Shown here: piece after piece, positions 1 to 9,073 of the stretch | How positions within the stretch are numbered: the first letter of the stretch is position 1 | Layout: every line of letters begins with the position of its first letter | DNA from: Anaerolineales bacterium UBA2317 | GTDB lineage: Bacteria; Chloroflexota; Anaerolineae; Anaerolineales; Villigracilaceae | Length of the DNA: 37,182 nucleotides | Direction: 5' to 3' | Assembly (NCBI GenBank): GCA_002345215.1 | Contig: DDVH01000022.1 | Span: forward strand, 80,478-117,659 | Translations under genes and position numbers: made by a program | Notes under the pieces: model-generated | Told to the model about the DNA's origin: nothing | The model's database searches: none | Seen by the model: the letters and a program-made list of their open reading frames with translations, nothing else

Positions 1-2059
1 CCATGTTGCGCATAATTTCATTCCAACGTGAACCACCATCAGGATAATATCTTTCTTCAGGCATATCATCATTGAAAGTGTTTATCAAGAAAGCACGCCA
101 AAAAGCATTGAACACCGCCGCGGAAGTTGAGTCAATTCGTCCTTGATAATCCCAATTCGATAAAGTATCAAATGCAATCGCTTCATTTGGTTTTGCAAAT
201 TGCCAATCAACAGTTTGCATAATTGGAATAAATACTTCGGCATTTGCATCATACGAATCGCCTTGCACTTGTTGTAAATAAGCAATATCAATTTTTGATG
301 GTGGATTTTGAATCATGGTCAAAATGCGATTGGCACGAAAACCATAATCCCAATCTACTGTCACAAAATATGGATAATCTCGCGGGTGAACTTGATTATT
401 AGCAGTGAGGATATAGCCTTCTTCTGGATTGAAAGTGTATGGCAATTCCTCAAATGGAATAAAACCTGTCCATTCATAATCATCTGTCCAACCTGGTACG
501 GGCAATGTCCCATCGCCATTTTTACGAATCGGAATATCACCTGGCATCTGATAACCAATATTTCCTTCTATGTCCGCATACAAAAGATTTTGTGGTGGCA
601 CATGAAAATCTTTTGCGGCTTCACGAAACTCTTCCCAATTTTCGGCTTTGTTGAATCCCCAAATCGCTTCAAATGGTGTCGAAGGCGTTAGTGCCGTCCA
701 CTTTAATGCAATCACATAGTTTTCTGGCAATTCCACACCTGCGCGGTCTTTGAATGGAATAAATTCCTCATCATCCGGGTCGCCTTCATTTTGGATTGGA
801 TAATACGAATCAGAAATGACAGGTCCATGGCGTGTGCTTCTAATTGTGATGGTAACCGCTTCGCCTCCTACGGGGTAAATTGTTTCTTCGTAGGAATCAA
901 AATCTACCCATTCACCATTGACCTCATATTGATTCGGGTTATCTGGATTCACTTTTTCAATATATAAATCCATTACATCGGGTCCAACATTGGTAAAGCC
1001 CCAAGCAATTTTGTCGTTGTGACCAATCACCACACCCGGCACACCTGCAAATGAAAAACCTGTCACTTGAAATGGACAGTCATCATTTTCCTGAATACAA
1101 TGCAAGCCAATTTGATACCAAATCGAAGGCATTTGAATCCCAAGATGCGGGTCGTTTGATAAATACGGCATTCCCGAATCGGTCAGTTCGCCAGAAACTG
1201 CCCAAGAGTTTGAACCAATTCCATCGTTCCAGTCACCAAGTACAACGTCAAGTAATGAAGCGTTATAAGTCACTTGGTCAAGTGGAAGTTGAGCATAATC
1301 AAAATCTGTTGCAAAACCTGGTTGAGTATTTGCATTTCCATCACCAATGTTGTTGACAATAACGGGATGGTCTTGTGGATATTCAGGAAAAAGTTGTTGG
1401 AGCTGTTCAGGTGTGAATGTTTTGAGTAAAACAGCACGCTCAAGTTCTTCACCGAGATTGCCACGTAAATCCCACGCCATGGCTTTGCCCCAAGTTAATG
1501 AATTAACAGGAGTCCATTCTTCAATCACATAATCAGGACTCAAAATTGGTAAACCTAAAATTGCATATTCAAGGCTTAACTCAGTTGCCTCTTTATCTTT
1601 GATGTAAGCATTGACGCCATCTACATAGGCTTGTAAAAACGCTTTAGAAGCAGGGTCAAGTCCTTCCCATTCGGCTTCGGCAGTTTTTTCCCAACCTAAA
1701 GTTTTCAAGAACACATCTGTTTCTAATTGACCCGCGCCAAACATTTCAGAAAGTTCACCCGCGCCGACATGTCGCCAAAAATCCATTTGCCAGAAGCGGT
1801 CTTGTGCATGAACATAACCTTGTGCGAAAAATAAATCGTAGGTGTTGGTAGCATAAATGTGTGGAATACCCATCGAATCTCGATAAATATCCACTCTTTC
1901 ATTTAAACCTGATACTTGAATTTCCCCATCTACTTGTGGGAAAGATTGTAACGCTACTGTATTTGGTAAATAACTCTTGAAATAATAAAATGCCCCTGAA
2001 CCTGCAATGACAACAATGATTAATAAACCTATCAATATGCGACCAACGATTTTTTTCAT
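1..2059 (-). CDS. Penicillin acylase family hydrolase, C-terminus cut by window edge
   Basis: An open frame runs from the ATG at 2059 off the left edge, giving about 686 residues. A GGAG Shine-Dalgarno sits 7 bases upstream. Residues 4-25 are a hydrophobic signal anchor. The next ~255 residues resemble the alpha chain of N-terminal-nucleophile acylases. Ser283, in the motif GIGSNSWAVSG, fits the autocatalytic cleavage site and catalytic nucleophile. Downstream motifs expected of the beta chain are present: SNDPHL, GVPGVVIGHN and STRHGPV. The enzyme would hydrolyse an amide bond outside the membrane; family substrates include beta-lactams, acyl-homoserine lactones and other N-acyl compounds, and the actual substrate cannot be read from sequence. 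It lies 25 bases downstream of the 841-residue lipoprotein gene, so the two are probably cotranscribed. The missing part is probably 80-150 residues. Confidence 0.93.
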   Translation of the reverse strand, partial: MKKIVGRILIGLLIIVVIAGSGAFYYFKSYLPNTVALQSFPQVDGEIQVSGLNERVDIYRDSMGIPHIYATNTYDLFFAQGYVHAQDRFWQMDFWRHVGAGELSEMFGAGQLETDVFLKTLGWEKTAEAEWEGLDPASKAFLQAYVDGVNAYIKDKEATELSLEYAILGLPILSPDYVIEEWTPVNSLTWGKAMAWDLRGNLGEELERAVLLKTFTPEQLQQLFPEYPQDHPVIVNNIGDGNANTQPGFATDFDYAQLPLDQVTYNASLLDVVLGDWNDGIGSNSWAVSGELTDSGMPYLSNDPHLGIQMPSIWYQIGLHCIQENDDCPFQVTGFSFAGVPGVVIGHNDKIAWGFTNVGPDVMDLYIEKVNPDNPNQYEVNGEWVDFDSYEETIYPVGGEAVTITIRSTRHGPVISDSYYPIQNEGDPDDEEFIPFKDRAGVELPENYVIALKWTALTPSTPFEAIWGFNKAENWEEFREAAKDFHVPPQNLLYADIEGNIGYQMPGDIPIRKNGDGTLPVPGWTDDYEWTGFIPFEELPYTFNPEEGYILTANNQVHPRDYPYFVTVDWDYGFRANRILTMIQNPPSKIDIAYLQQVQGDSYDANAEVFIPIMQTVDWQFAKPNEAIAFDTLSNWDYQGRIDSTSAAVFNAFWRAFLINTFNDDMPEERYYPDGGSRWNEIMRNM

Positions 2060-2084
2060 AAAATCTCCATGTAAAAGATTTGAC

Positions 2085-4610
2085 TTACGGCACAACCCCT
2101 AACAAGCGTGGATACCAATACCATAAAATATCTGCCGCGGGTTTGCTGTGAATAGATGTAGATTTATCTTGCAAAGCGACAGGCATAAAATAACCACGAC
2201 TGATAAAACCTGAAATCCATGGGCGGGCATTGACTGCCGTGAGCATGGCTTCATAAATATCGGCTTGGGTTTGTAAATTCAAACTAACAGATGGATTATC
2301 TGCATAGGGTTGAGATAAAGAAGCGAAATCAACGCAAGTGCCTGTGCCGCTGGAAATACATCCACTTGGTGCACCCGCCGCAGATGGATATGCCACTGCC
2401 AGAATAATCGGTTTGCCTAACAAGTTAACCAATGGAGCAATTTCGTTATCTAACAATCTGCCGGCTTCATTCGTGAGGTCGGTTTTTGTAGCGGTTTGAT
2501 TTGTGGTAAGTGGAGCAGACCATAACAAATAAACACCATCTACATCTTTTAGAAAACTTACGGGTGTTTGTACATTCGATGTTGTGTACGGCATTGCCCA
2601 AAATACTTGACCTCTGAATCGTGAGCGTACATCTTGGATGATGGCTTTCCATTGCGCTTCAACATCCGCGGGGACATTTGATGGCTGACCATTTGGCAGG
2701 GTGCCGCCGGGTAAAGCAGGTGTAACGGCTTCACCGCCGAGGATTAAGAATTGTGCGCCTGTTTGTGTGGCAAGGTCTGCGTGATTGACTGCGAAAGCAC
2801 GATAGCGTGTGAACCATGTTTGCCACCAAGCGGCATCACGTGGGGCATTTAGCCAAAAGGTAGTAGATGCTGAAGTTGTTGAATCAGTTGTCCCTGAGAA
2901 GTGAGGCGTTGGGAAAATGGCTACATTAAGACCGGCATTACGAGCTTGCGAAATCATAATAGCGGAGTCAATCCACAATGGGTCTTGACCGGGCAATGTT
3001 GTAAATCGTAAGGGTGAAATGTTTGTGTAGGTCCAACTTGGGGTGATGACTGCCAAATTGGAGCCGATGGCTTTTGTGTTGGCAAAGGTTTGTGGGGCAA
3101 AGTATGAAAAATTTGGTCGGTATGTTGATTGATATTCAACGCCTGCTACAAAGCCAACAGCACGTGGATTAATAGTTGAGCCGACGAGTGAAACAGGCTC
3201 GGGGTTTTCGTACCATTTCCACGAACTGATGTTATCTTGAATATCTTGCCCCAATAAACTGGTAGAGGCGATTCGCCCTTTTGCATTTTCGCCGACTGTT
3301 TGGTTGTCGTCAGCACTGCCACACTGACCATTGCGGCAATAACGATAGGAAAAATCACCTAGAAAATTTAACGGACCATACAATTTATACGCCCAACGAT
3401 TATTGCCGAGGGGCCACATGGGGATGGGTTCCATCCAACCAAAAGTATTAAATTGAATGTAAACAATATCACCAGGCGGTGTGACTGATGGGATTGTGGT
3501 TTCAAAAAGAATCGGGGCTGAATTGCGCGTGGTAGACCATGTAGCAATGGAGTCTTGAAGCGTTATATCTTGTTCGGGCACAATAAATTCACGAACTATC
3601 CACGAACCATCTTCTTTGTGTTCAGCATTCCAAAAACCATCGCCTAATGTATATTTATATTGAATGTAAGTGCCGACGGGTAACCCTACGGTGATGGCGT
3701 AACGACCATCGGCTTGCAATTGCATATCTTGCATGCGGTTTGTTACAGTGCTAACGCCGCCGGGTAAATCCGCAAAGGTGTTGCCAAATTGTAAGATGTT
3801 CCCCGCAATGCGCACTGGCACGCCCGGCACAGTATCGGCTGGCACAGAGACTCTAAACGTCACATTGACGAAGCGTGAGGGTTTGATGCGCACATCTACA
3901 AGTGTGGGGGCTTCACTTGCTACGACTGCGCCTTGTTGAAATGGAATATATAAACCATCTAAACTATAAGCAACCAATTGATGTGTGCCAGTGGGTAAAC
4001 CCGTTAATTCAAAACGTCCTAAAGAATCGGTAATATGTTGCACACCACCAGCAGTAACCAAAATATTTGGAACAGGCGTATTTGAATCGGCATTATAAAT
4101 TTGCCCTAAAATTGAACCTGTTGGGCGGGTATAACTTTTATCGTCCCAATCTGCAATAATATCGCGTACTTCACTTGGTCCGTTGGCAACATGCATACGA
4201 TAGCGAATGGCTGTGCCAAAACTTGTATCTTCAAATACTAAAGCAGGTCCTTGCCTGATATAACGATACTTAACAACTGAGTTATAAACAATCGGAAGAG
4301 TTGCGGCGTATGTCAATGTATCTCTGGCGGTCATTGGATATTGTTGAGGATTCAACGAAAGCCCGGTGACCTCATCCAATACAGCAATGACGAGTGTTTC
4401 ATTCGGTTGAAGCGGCTCAGGTAATGTGACTACAAAAGTTGTTTGTGCTACAGGGTATGGTGTAGAGGTCGGAATTACTTCGCCCGTTACAGGTGTGGCT
4501 GGCGTTAAAGTTGGTAAATTAAATAATGAAAACGTACAAGCCTGCCCCACAACGGCAAGCATAAGCGCCGCATGGATGATTCGGCGAGTGATATTCGATT
4601 TCCCATTCAT
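2085..4610 (-). CDS. Multidomain extracellular protein with glycoside-hydrolase-like TIM-barrel C-terminus
   Basis: This 841-residue protein starts at ATG 4610, which has AGGAG six bases upstream; an in-frame ATG nine codons earlier lacks a ribosome site. A hydrophobic signal segment (residues ~10-24) ends at a Cys (VVGQAC), an atypical lipobox, so lipid anchoring is plausible but not certain. A Thr/Pro linker follows. Then come beta-rich modules resembling starch-binding/Ig-like folds (~55-155, ~245-350, ~360-460) and a carboxypeptidase-regulatory-like module (~165-240, GSILGQIYN to LPTGTHQLVAY). The last ~350 residues look like a GH113-type TIM barrel. WWQTWFTRYRAF precedes AQFLILGGEAVTPA, whose Glu aligns with the acid/base position of that family, and the FLKDVDGVYLLWSAPL strand follows. 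A role in binding and perhaps cleaving polysaccharide at the cell surface is inferred; a catalytically dead barrel is possible. Confidence 0.72.
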   Translation of the reverse strand: MNGKSNITRRIIHAALMLAVVGQACTFSLFNLPTLTPATPVTGEVIPTSTPYPVAQTTFVVTLPEPLQPNETLVIAVLDEVTGLSLNPQQYPMTARDTLTYAATLPIVYNSVVKYRYIRQGPALVFEDTSFGTAIRYRMHVANGPSEVRDIIADWDDKSYTRPTGSILGQIYNADSNTPVPNILVTAGGVQHITDSLGRFELTGLPTGTHQLVAYSLDGLYIPFQQGAVVASEAPTLVDVRIKPSRFVNVTFRVSVPADTVPGVPVRIAGNILQFGNTFADLPGGVSTVTNRMQDMQLQADGRYAITVGLPVGTYIQYKYTLGDGFWNAEHKEDGSWIVREFIVPEQDITLQDSIATWSTTRNSAPILFETTIPSVTPPGDIVYIQFNTFGWMEPIPMWPLGNNRWAYKLYGPLNFLGDFSYRYCRNGQCGSADDNQTVGENAKGRIASTSLLGQDIQDNISSWKWYENPEPVSLVGSTINPRAVGFVAGVEYQSTYRPNFSYFAPQTFANTKAIGSNLAVITPSWTYTNISPLRFTTLPGQDPLWIDSAIMISQARNAGLNVAIFPTPHFSGTTDSTTSASTTFWLNAPRDAAWWQTWFTRYRAFAVNHADLATQTGAQFLILGGEAVTPALPGGTLPNGQPSNVPADVEAQWKAIIQDVRSRFRGQVFWAMPYTTSNVQTPVSFLKDVDGVYLLWSAPLTTNQTATKTDLTNEAGRLLDNEIAPLVNLLGKPIILAVAYPSAAGAPSGCISSGTGTCVDFASLSQPYADNPSVSLNLQTQADIYEAMLTAVNARPWISGFISRGYFMPVALQDKSTSIHSKPAADILWYWYPRLLGVVP

Positions 4611-4631
4611 ATTCTTCTCCTGAAAGTGTAC

Positions 4632-4676
4632 GGGCATAGTGAACCAGTTTATTGATAACTAATTTTGCTATGCCCC
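4632..4676. repeat. Inverted repeat between the lipoprotein gene and tatC
   Basis: The arm GGGCATAG at 4633-4640 pairs with CTATGCCC at 4669-4676. The right flank reads CTATGCCCCTACAA, i.e. TTGTAGGGGC on the other strand. This is the same consensus found at 26686-26739, 32316-32343 and 34292-34317, so it belongs to a dispersed short repeat family rather than being a unique regulator. Confidence 0.55.
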
Positions 4677-4710
4677 TACAAATTGATTCAAAAACGCTTC
4701 AGACTACGGG

Positions 4711-5664
4711 TTAACCTAATCCATCATCTGCGACATTTTCTTGCAATTCAGCATCTGCTTGTTTGCGCCCGGCGTAGGCGATGTAACTCAAGCCAATGCT
4801 AATAAAGTATAACAAAGTCATCGGAAGCATGACCAAACCCATATTGACAGGGTCAACAGTGGGGGTGATGGCGGCGGCAAGAATGGCAATAATCACAATT
4901 GCAACTCTCCATTGTTCTGCCAAAATTTGCGGTTTGACCAAACCCATAGAGGTTAATACATAAATCACAAGTGGAAACTCAAAGAACAAGCCAATCCAAA
5001 ACATCAAGCCAGTGACGAAAGAAAAATATTCTTTGGCTGTCCAGAATTGGGCAATTTCAGTAAAGCCACCTAAAAAGGGAAGTGCGGCTGGCAATAAAAT
5101 ATAAAATGTAAATGCCATTCCTGTTAAGAAAAGAAGTGTAGCCAGTGGAATACCAATTAGACCTAATTTCTTTTCGCGTGGCTTCAAGCCCGGCGCGGCG
5201 AAATACCAGACTTCAAAAGCAATGTATGGAAATGCTACTGCAATCCCGACTGACATTGAAACGCGCATGAATACGCCAATCTCTTCGGTGACTTGAATGG
5301 CTTGTAAATTTTGTAACCCGCCGACTGGGTCTGCCAGAAATGCCATGACTTCTTGTGCGAACCAAAAGGTGATGATGACTGTGAGTGTCAACATCAAGAC
5401 CGAACGAAGCAAGTGCATTCGCAAATCTTCGATTTGTTGCCATAAACCTTCACGGGTTTGTTTATCGGTGGCTAAATCAGAAAAGACATCTGCAATCGGA
5501 CGTTCATCCGGTTGTGTATTGAGGTATTGATTAAATTGATATAACGCCCGAAATGGGAAAGCGATAATAGTAAAGATTAGTTTAAACGGAAAGGTAATGA
5601 TAGCAACAAGCACGCGAAAGTAGACGAGGATGTCTTGCCCTAGTCTGATAAAGAAATTACGCAT
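4711..5664 (-). CDS. tatC: Sec-independent protein translocase TatC with N-terminal extension
   Basis: The central membrane component of the twin-arginine pathway, which recognises RR signal peptides on folded cargo. Family features are visible from residue ~75 on: QIEDLRMHLLR (the usual HLxELRxR box), six membrane segments, FPYIAFEVWYFAAPGLKPRE with the conserved PGL and Glu, and the final TPTVDP loop. At 317 residues it exceeds the usual ~250. The surplus is an N-terminal extension of ~75 residues containing a hydrophobic/amphipathic stretch (about 14-45, with two FPF turns) and a polar linker. The start overlaps the end of tatA by 8 bases, so translation is probably coupled. Confidence 0.95.
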   Translation of the reverse strand: MRNFFIRLGQDILVYFRVLVAIITFPFKLIFTIIAFPFRALYQFNQYLNTQPDERPIADVFSDLATDKQTREGLWQQIEDLRMHLLRSVLMLTLTVIITFWFAQEVMAFLADPVGGLQNLQAIQVTEEIGVFMRVSMSVGIAVAFPYIAFEVWYFAAPGLKPREKKLGLIGIPLATLLFLTGMAFTFYILLPAALPFLGGFTEIAQFWTAKEYFSFVTGLMFWIGLFFEFPLVIYVLTSMGLVKPQILAEQWRVAIVIIAILAAAITPTVDPVNMGLVMLPMTLLYFISIGLSYIAYAGRKQADAELQENVADDGLG

Positions 5665-6055
5665 TGTTCGGTTGGTCGCTTTCGCTCTCTTTGGGTTCAG
5701 TTTCGGTTGGGGAAATTTTGTTTTCCGGCGGTGCTACAGGTTTATCAGAATACGGCTGGGGCTGACGATTGTGTTTCGGGTTTGCCGAACCTGTTGAAGT
5801 TAAGGAAGAAGCGTTTCTTATCTCTTTGTTAATTTCATTGATTTCAGTGTTGGCATCTCGAATTAAATTTCTAGGCAGAGAGCGGATTTCATTTGATGTT
5901 CGTTGAAAGACTTTCCAGCCATCGGATTGGGTTAAGTCGCGAAGCCACCTGCCGATGGATTTGCCTGCTTTTTGCATATCTTTTGGACCTAAGACGATTA
6001 ATGCAATGATAATAATAAAAATAAGTTCGTTAATACCGATGCCGAGAATTTCCAT
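5657..6055 (-). CDS. tatA: Twin-arginine translocase subunit TatA/TatB
   Basis: A 132-residue single-span protein. A very short N-terminus leads to a hydrophobic helix (about residues 9-23), then LGPKDM, the hinge that in most homologues reads FGPK/LGPERLP. An amphipathic helix (KAGKSIGRWLRDL) follows, then a long charged and Pro-rich tail. It should form the TatA pore or TatB receptor with the neighbouring TatC. Only one TatA/B gene is visible here, so it may serve both roles. The ATG directly abuts the nusB stop codon (TAAATG) with no gap, and the 3' end overlaps tatC. Confidence 0.9.
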   Translation of the reverse strand: MEILGIGINELIFIIIIALIVLGPKDMQKAGKSIGRWLRDLTQSDGWKVFQRTSNEIRSLPRNLIRDANTEINEINKEIRNASSLTSTGSANPKHNRQPQPYSDKPVAPPENKISPTETEPKESESDQPNNA

Positions 6056-6514
6056 TTATGATTCTACTTTTGTTTCTTCTACTTTTTTGATGGCTTGCCG
6101 AATTTCGTTTTCATGTTCAACCAAAGTGCCTAGTACGCCATTGACAAAACGAGAAGCTGAATCGGAGCCATAGATTTTTGCTAACTCAACAGCTTCGTTG
6201 ATGGCAACTTTTGTAGGCGTTTCGCGCGAGATGGCAAACTCCCAACATGCCATGCGGATGATGTTTCTATCAATTGCGGCGATTTGATCGAGGGGCCATT
6301 CGGGTGCATATTTTGCAATGACGTTATCTAACTCTTCGCGCAAGGGACGCACGCCGAAAATGATTTGACGGGCAAACTCGGCATGTTCGTCTGAAAGCTC
6401 GTTTTCTGCCAGGCGTGTTTTAAGCACATCACCCGGTAGATGATTTGATAAATCAGTTTCGTACAAAACTTGCAGAGCAATGGCGCGCGCTCTGGTACGG
6501 GGTTTCATGCTCAT
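6056..6514 (-). CDS. nusB: Transcription antitermination factor NusB
   Basis: A 152-residue all-helical NusB: RTRARAIALQVLYETDL at the N-terminus, the IDRNIIRMACWEF box and the C-terminal INEAVELAKIYGSDSASRFVNGVLG signature. NusB with NusE/S10 binds boxA RNA and promotes processive rRNA transcription. Met1 overlaps the stop of the Asp23 gene (ATGA); Met3 is an alternative start two codons in. The gene sits between asp23 and tatA with no intergenic spacing, which implies one transcript. Confidence 0.95.
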   Translation of the reverse strand: MSMKPRTRARAIALQVLYETDLSNHLPGDVLKTRLAENELSDEHAEFARQIIFGVRPLREELDNVIAKYAPEWPLDQIAAIDRNIIRMACWEFAISRETPTKVAINEAVELAKIYGSDSASRFVNGVLGTLVEHENEIRQAIKKVEETKVES

Positions 6515-6849
6515 TCTGAATAATCTATATCTTCAATATGAATGTTAACTTCGCCGACATCCATGCCGACAATTTCATTAATAGCGCGTGTAACGTTTTG
6601 TTGCACGTTGCGGCTGACTTCGCGGATGTTGACATCTTGTTTTAAGATGAGATGCAAATCTACTAGGGCGATGTTATCTTTCGCTTCGATGCGCACGCCA
6701 TCACCAACGCCGCGTTTGAAGAGGCGGTTTACACCTCCAGCCACTTCTGCAAAACGGCTGACGCCTTGTACTTCCAGCGCAGATAGACGCGCAATGGTGG
6801 TTAATACTTCGGGTGAGACGGTTGTTTTTCCATCAACAGGTTCGGTCAT
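6511..6849 (-). CDS. Asp23/Gls24 family envelope stress protein
   Basis: A 112-residue protein with the Asp23 fold signature: a TVSPEVLTTIARLSALEV helix, a GVNRLF loop, and a KDNIALVDLHLILKQDVNI beta segment followed by the C-terminal helix. Asp23 proteins are small cytoplasmic proteins linked to envelope stress and often sit next to nusB in Gram-positive-type genomes. Its stop overlaps the nusB start by 4 bases. A GGAG-type site (GGAGAAAAATT) precedes the ATG at 6849. Confidence 0.88.
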   Translation of the reverse strand: MTEPVDGKTTVSPEVLTTIARLSALEVQGVSRFAEVAGGVNRLFKRGVGDGVRIEAKDNIALVDLHLILKQDVNIREVSRNVQQNVTRAINEIVGMDVGEVNIHIEDIDYSE

Positions 6850-6870
6850 AATTTTTCTCCTATCATTTCA

Positions 6871-6948
6871 TGAGATTGCTTCGTCTGTGGTCTCGATACA
6901 GGGCGAAAAGACCTCGCCCCTACTCGACCAACGGCTCGCAATGACATG
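6871..6948. repeat. 3' half of the nested palindromic element family
   Basis: Between fabG and asp23 lie, in order, GAGATTGCTTCG, a hairpin bounded by GGTCTCGATAC and ACTCGACC, and the end motif CTCGCAATGACAT. These are the right-hand modules of the complete copies at 9074-9212 and 25049-25198. The left terminal repeat is missing. Confidence 0.75.
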
Positions 6949-6952
6949 AAGA

Positions 6953-7705
6953 TTACATCATCGCCATGCCACCATCAACACCGAGTACTTGACCAGTGAT
7001 ATAGGCGGCTTCATCGGATGCGAGAAATGCGGCGGCGGCGGCGATTTCTTCAGGTTTGCCTTTTCTGCCGAGCGGAACTAACTTCAATGCCGCTTCAAGC
7101 ACTTCGGGAGTCATGGCATCTAAAATTTCAGTATCTACAAAGCCCGGCGCAATGGCATTGACGGTGATATTACGTGCGGCAACTTCACGCGCTAAGGCTT
7201 TGGTGAAGGCAATCTGCCCGCCTTTGGAAGCGGAATAATTGGTTTGCCCGGGGTTGCCCATTTGCCCGGCAACAGATGCCATGTTGATAATGCGCCCAAC
7301 TCGTTTGCGCATCATGTGTTTGACGGCGGCTTTGGAGCAATTAAACGTGCTTTTGAGATTGGTATTGATGACAGCATCCCAATCGGCTTCGGGCATCATC
7401 ATGATTAATTGGTCACGTGTAATGCCGGCATTGTTGACTAAGATGCTTAAATCACCAAAAGTATCCACTGCAAATTTGACTAGGGCTTCGGCTTGTTTGA
7501 AATCGGAGACATCGGCTTGATGCGCAGCGGCTTTGCCACCTGCGGATTGAATCTGTTTGACGACTTCTTCAGCCGACTCAGGTGATTTGTTGTAATTGAC
7601 GACGACTGCGGCGCCGCGTGATGCAAATTCTAAGGCAATGGCGCGACCAATTCCGCGTGACCCGCCGGTGATGAGAGCAACTTTGTTTTCTAAACTATTT
7701 GCCAT
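6953..7705 (-). CDS. fabG: 3-oxoacyl-[acyl-carrier-protein] reductase FabG
   Basis: A 250-residue classical short-chain dehydrogenase. The NADP-binding loop TGGSRGIG is at 13-20, NNAG at 91-94, and the catalytic Ser144, Tyr157 and Lys161 (NYSASKGG) are all present. The C-terminus GQVLGVDGGMAM is that of FabG. It reduces 3-oxoacyl-ACP in each elongation cycle of fatty acid synthesis. No other fab gene lies in the window. An AAGGA site precedes the ATG. A dispersed repeat separates it from asp23, so it may be transcribed separately. Confidence 0.93.
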   Translation of the reverse strand: MANSLENKVALITGGSRGIGRAIALEFASRGAAVVVNYNKSPESAEEVVKQIQSAGGKAAAHQADVSDFKQAEALVKFAVDTFGDLSILVNNAGITRDQLIMMMPEADWDAVINTNLKSTFNCSKAAVKHMMRKRVGRIINMASVAGQMGNPGQTNYSASKGGQIAFTKALAREVAARNITVNAIAPGFVDTEILDAMTPEVLEAALKLVPLGRKGKPEEIAAAAAFLASDEAAYITGQVLGVDGGMAMM

Positions 7706-7818
7706 GTGTTGATTCCTTTATGTGAATTATACACGCTTGCGGGTTACAAGTTGGAAGGTTTACAGGTTGAAAAGTAGAAAGTAGTGAGTAGTGAGTAGAG
7801 TAGTGAATAGGAATAAGT

Positions 7819-8496
7819 TTATTCTGTAAATCTCTTCAACCCTAATGCGAGTGACAAACCTCCACCTAATGCAATGATTGCTATGGCGATGACGGCATCT
7901 TGCCAGAAGCGGATGGGGAAGAGGCGAATGAGTGTATCTGAATAATAAAACAACCACGAGTCACCTTCAAAGAAGATGGCGTGAAAACCTGAGAAGAAGG
8001 TCCAGAAGATGTCTGGATTGAGTAAGATGCCGGCGCCTGCAATGAAAGCAAGTGATAGTGCTAGACCTATCATCCACCAGCCACCGCGTTGTAAAGCGAT
8101 TAGGTATTCAGTAAGATTGTTATTTTTATAAAAGAGAATGAGGAGGATTAGGAGAATCGCAAGTGTGATGTACCAAGCCGTTAGTGAGCCTGTGATGACT
8201 TCTTTGACATCTTGCATGTGACTGAGTTCTCTTTCATTATAGAGCGGAGAGCCATCTTCGAATGTTAAGTCGCCGAGATAGGAAATGTCTTCATTGTTGA
8301 TTAGGTAATCGACTGCATAGGGTGCGTATTTGAGTCTATCTTGTTTGGTGAAGCCGTAGGTATCTTCTGGGAAGTAGGGCATGTTGTATTCGATGGTGTA
8401 GAAGAGGGGAGTTAATAGAATGCGTAAGGCGAGACCGATGAGGGCGAGCGGGGTCAGTAAAGATATAATGTGAGATAGAATATGAAAATGTTTCAT
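7819..8496 (-). CDS. TIGR01906/DUF1461 integral membrane protein, Lit-like
   Basis: A 225-residue membrane protein with four predicted spans (about 12-32, 103-127, 140-160, 203-220). An extracellular loop carries YTIEYNMPYFPEDTYGF, and FHAIFFEGDSWLF before the last span is characteristic of DUF1461. The family includes Lit, the lipoprotein intramolecular transacylase of some Firmicutes, in which a His in this FHxIFF motif is functionally important. Assignment to the family is strong. Lit activity is inference, although several lipoproteins in this window could be substrates. The gene is convergent with nothing and divergent from the lipoprotein gene at 8538. Confidence 0.8.
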   Translation of the reverse strand: MKHFHILSHIISLLTPLALIGLALRILLTPLFYTIEYNMPYFPEDTYGFTKQDRLKYAPYAVDYLINNEDISYLGDLTFEDGSPLYNERELSHMQDVKEVITGSLTAWYITLAILLILLILFYKNNNLTEYLIALQRGGWWMIGLALSLAFIAGAGILLNPDIFWTFFSGFHAIFFEGDSWLFYYSDTLIRLFPIRFWQDAVIAIAIIALGGGLSLALGLKRFTE

Positions 8497-8537
8497 TAAT
8501 TAATATTGTAAACGAGAATTTGCTGAAGGTAAGCAAT

Positions 8538-9065
8538 ATGAAATATTTTTATCGAAATTTATTATTTCTTGTTGGGGTAATGTTAGTGTTTATCCAAGCA
8601 TGTTCAAATGAAATGAGCATTGCTCCAGCAGAAACTTCTACATTGACTTCAACATCGGTACCTTTAGGAGTTTTCGTTGTATTATCTCATCCACCACTCA
8701 TTATGAATTATGAGCCTTCTAAGTGGGAAGATAAATCTAAATACTTTGATAACACATCAGTATTGAATTATCTGCAAACAAAAGAACTTTCTAGTTGCAA
8801 AATTGGAATTCAGGACCCTGCGGGCTATTATGAACCTTATGAATCTGAAAAAGTTACTTTGGGCAATATAGATTACACAATAATTTACCCAGATTCTACA
8901 TCTTCAGATTATGTATTGTTTCTTTACTTAGATGCTGAATCTTTTTCAGGATATAGATATGATTTGTATGGCTTGCCTGTTTTTGGAATAAGTTCAAATT
9001 CATCTGAGTGGGAAGAATGTAAGAAATTGGGCGAAGAAGTTTTATCTACTTTGCGTATTCCATAA
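8538..9065 (+). CDS. Small secreted lipoprotein of unknown function
   Basis: The ATG at 8538 is preferred because GAAGG lies 8 bases upstream and the protein then begins MKYFYRN, a normal n-region. A TTG six codons earlier is unlikely. A hydrophobic stretch leads to VFIQAC, a usable lipobox, then a Ser/Thr linker. The ~130-residue mature domain contains two Cys (SSCKIG, EWEECKK) that could form a disulfide. The fold is not recognised. The low-GC composition differs from its neighbours. It is flanked by the divergent Lit-like gene and a repeat element immediately after its stop. Confidence 0.75.
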   Translation: MKYFYRNLLFLVGVMLVFIQACSNEMSIAPAETSTLTSTSVPLGVFVVLSHPPLIMNYEPSKWEDKSKYFDNTSVLNYLQTKELSSCKIGIQDPAGYYEPYESEKVTLGNIDYTIIYPDSTSSDYVLFLYLDAESFSGYRYDLYGLPVFGISSNSSEWEECKKLGEEVLSTLRIP

Positions 9066-9073
9066 ATTATTTT

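Noticed and set aside
308..691. Plus-strand open frame of 127 codons
   Set aside because: It lies antisense to the penicillin-acylase-type gene, whose catalytic motifs are intact; composition is that of a shadow frame.
7740..7815. Functional tandem repeat in the AGTAGTGAGTAGTGAGTAG tract
   Set aside because: Short, imperfect and low-complexity; it looks like decayed repeat sequence between fabG and the Lit-like gene.
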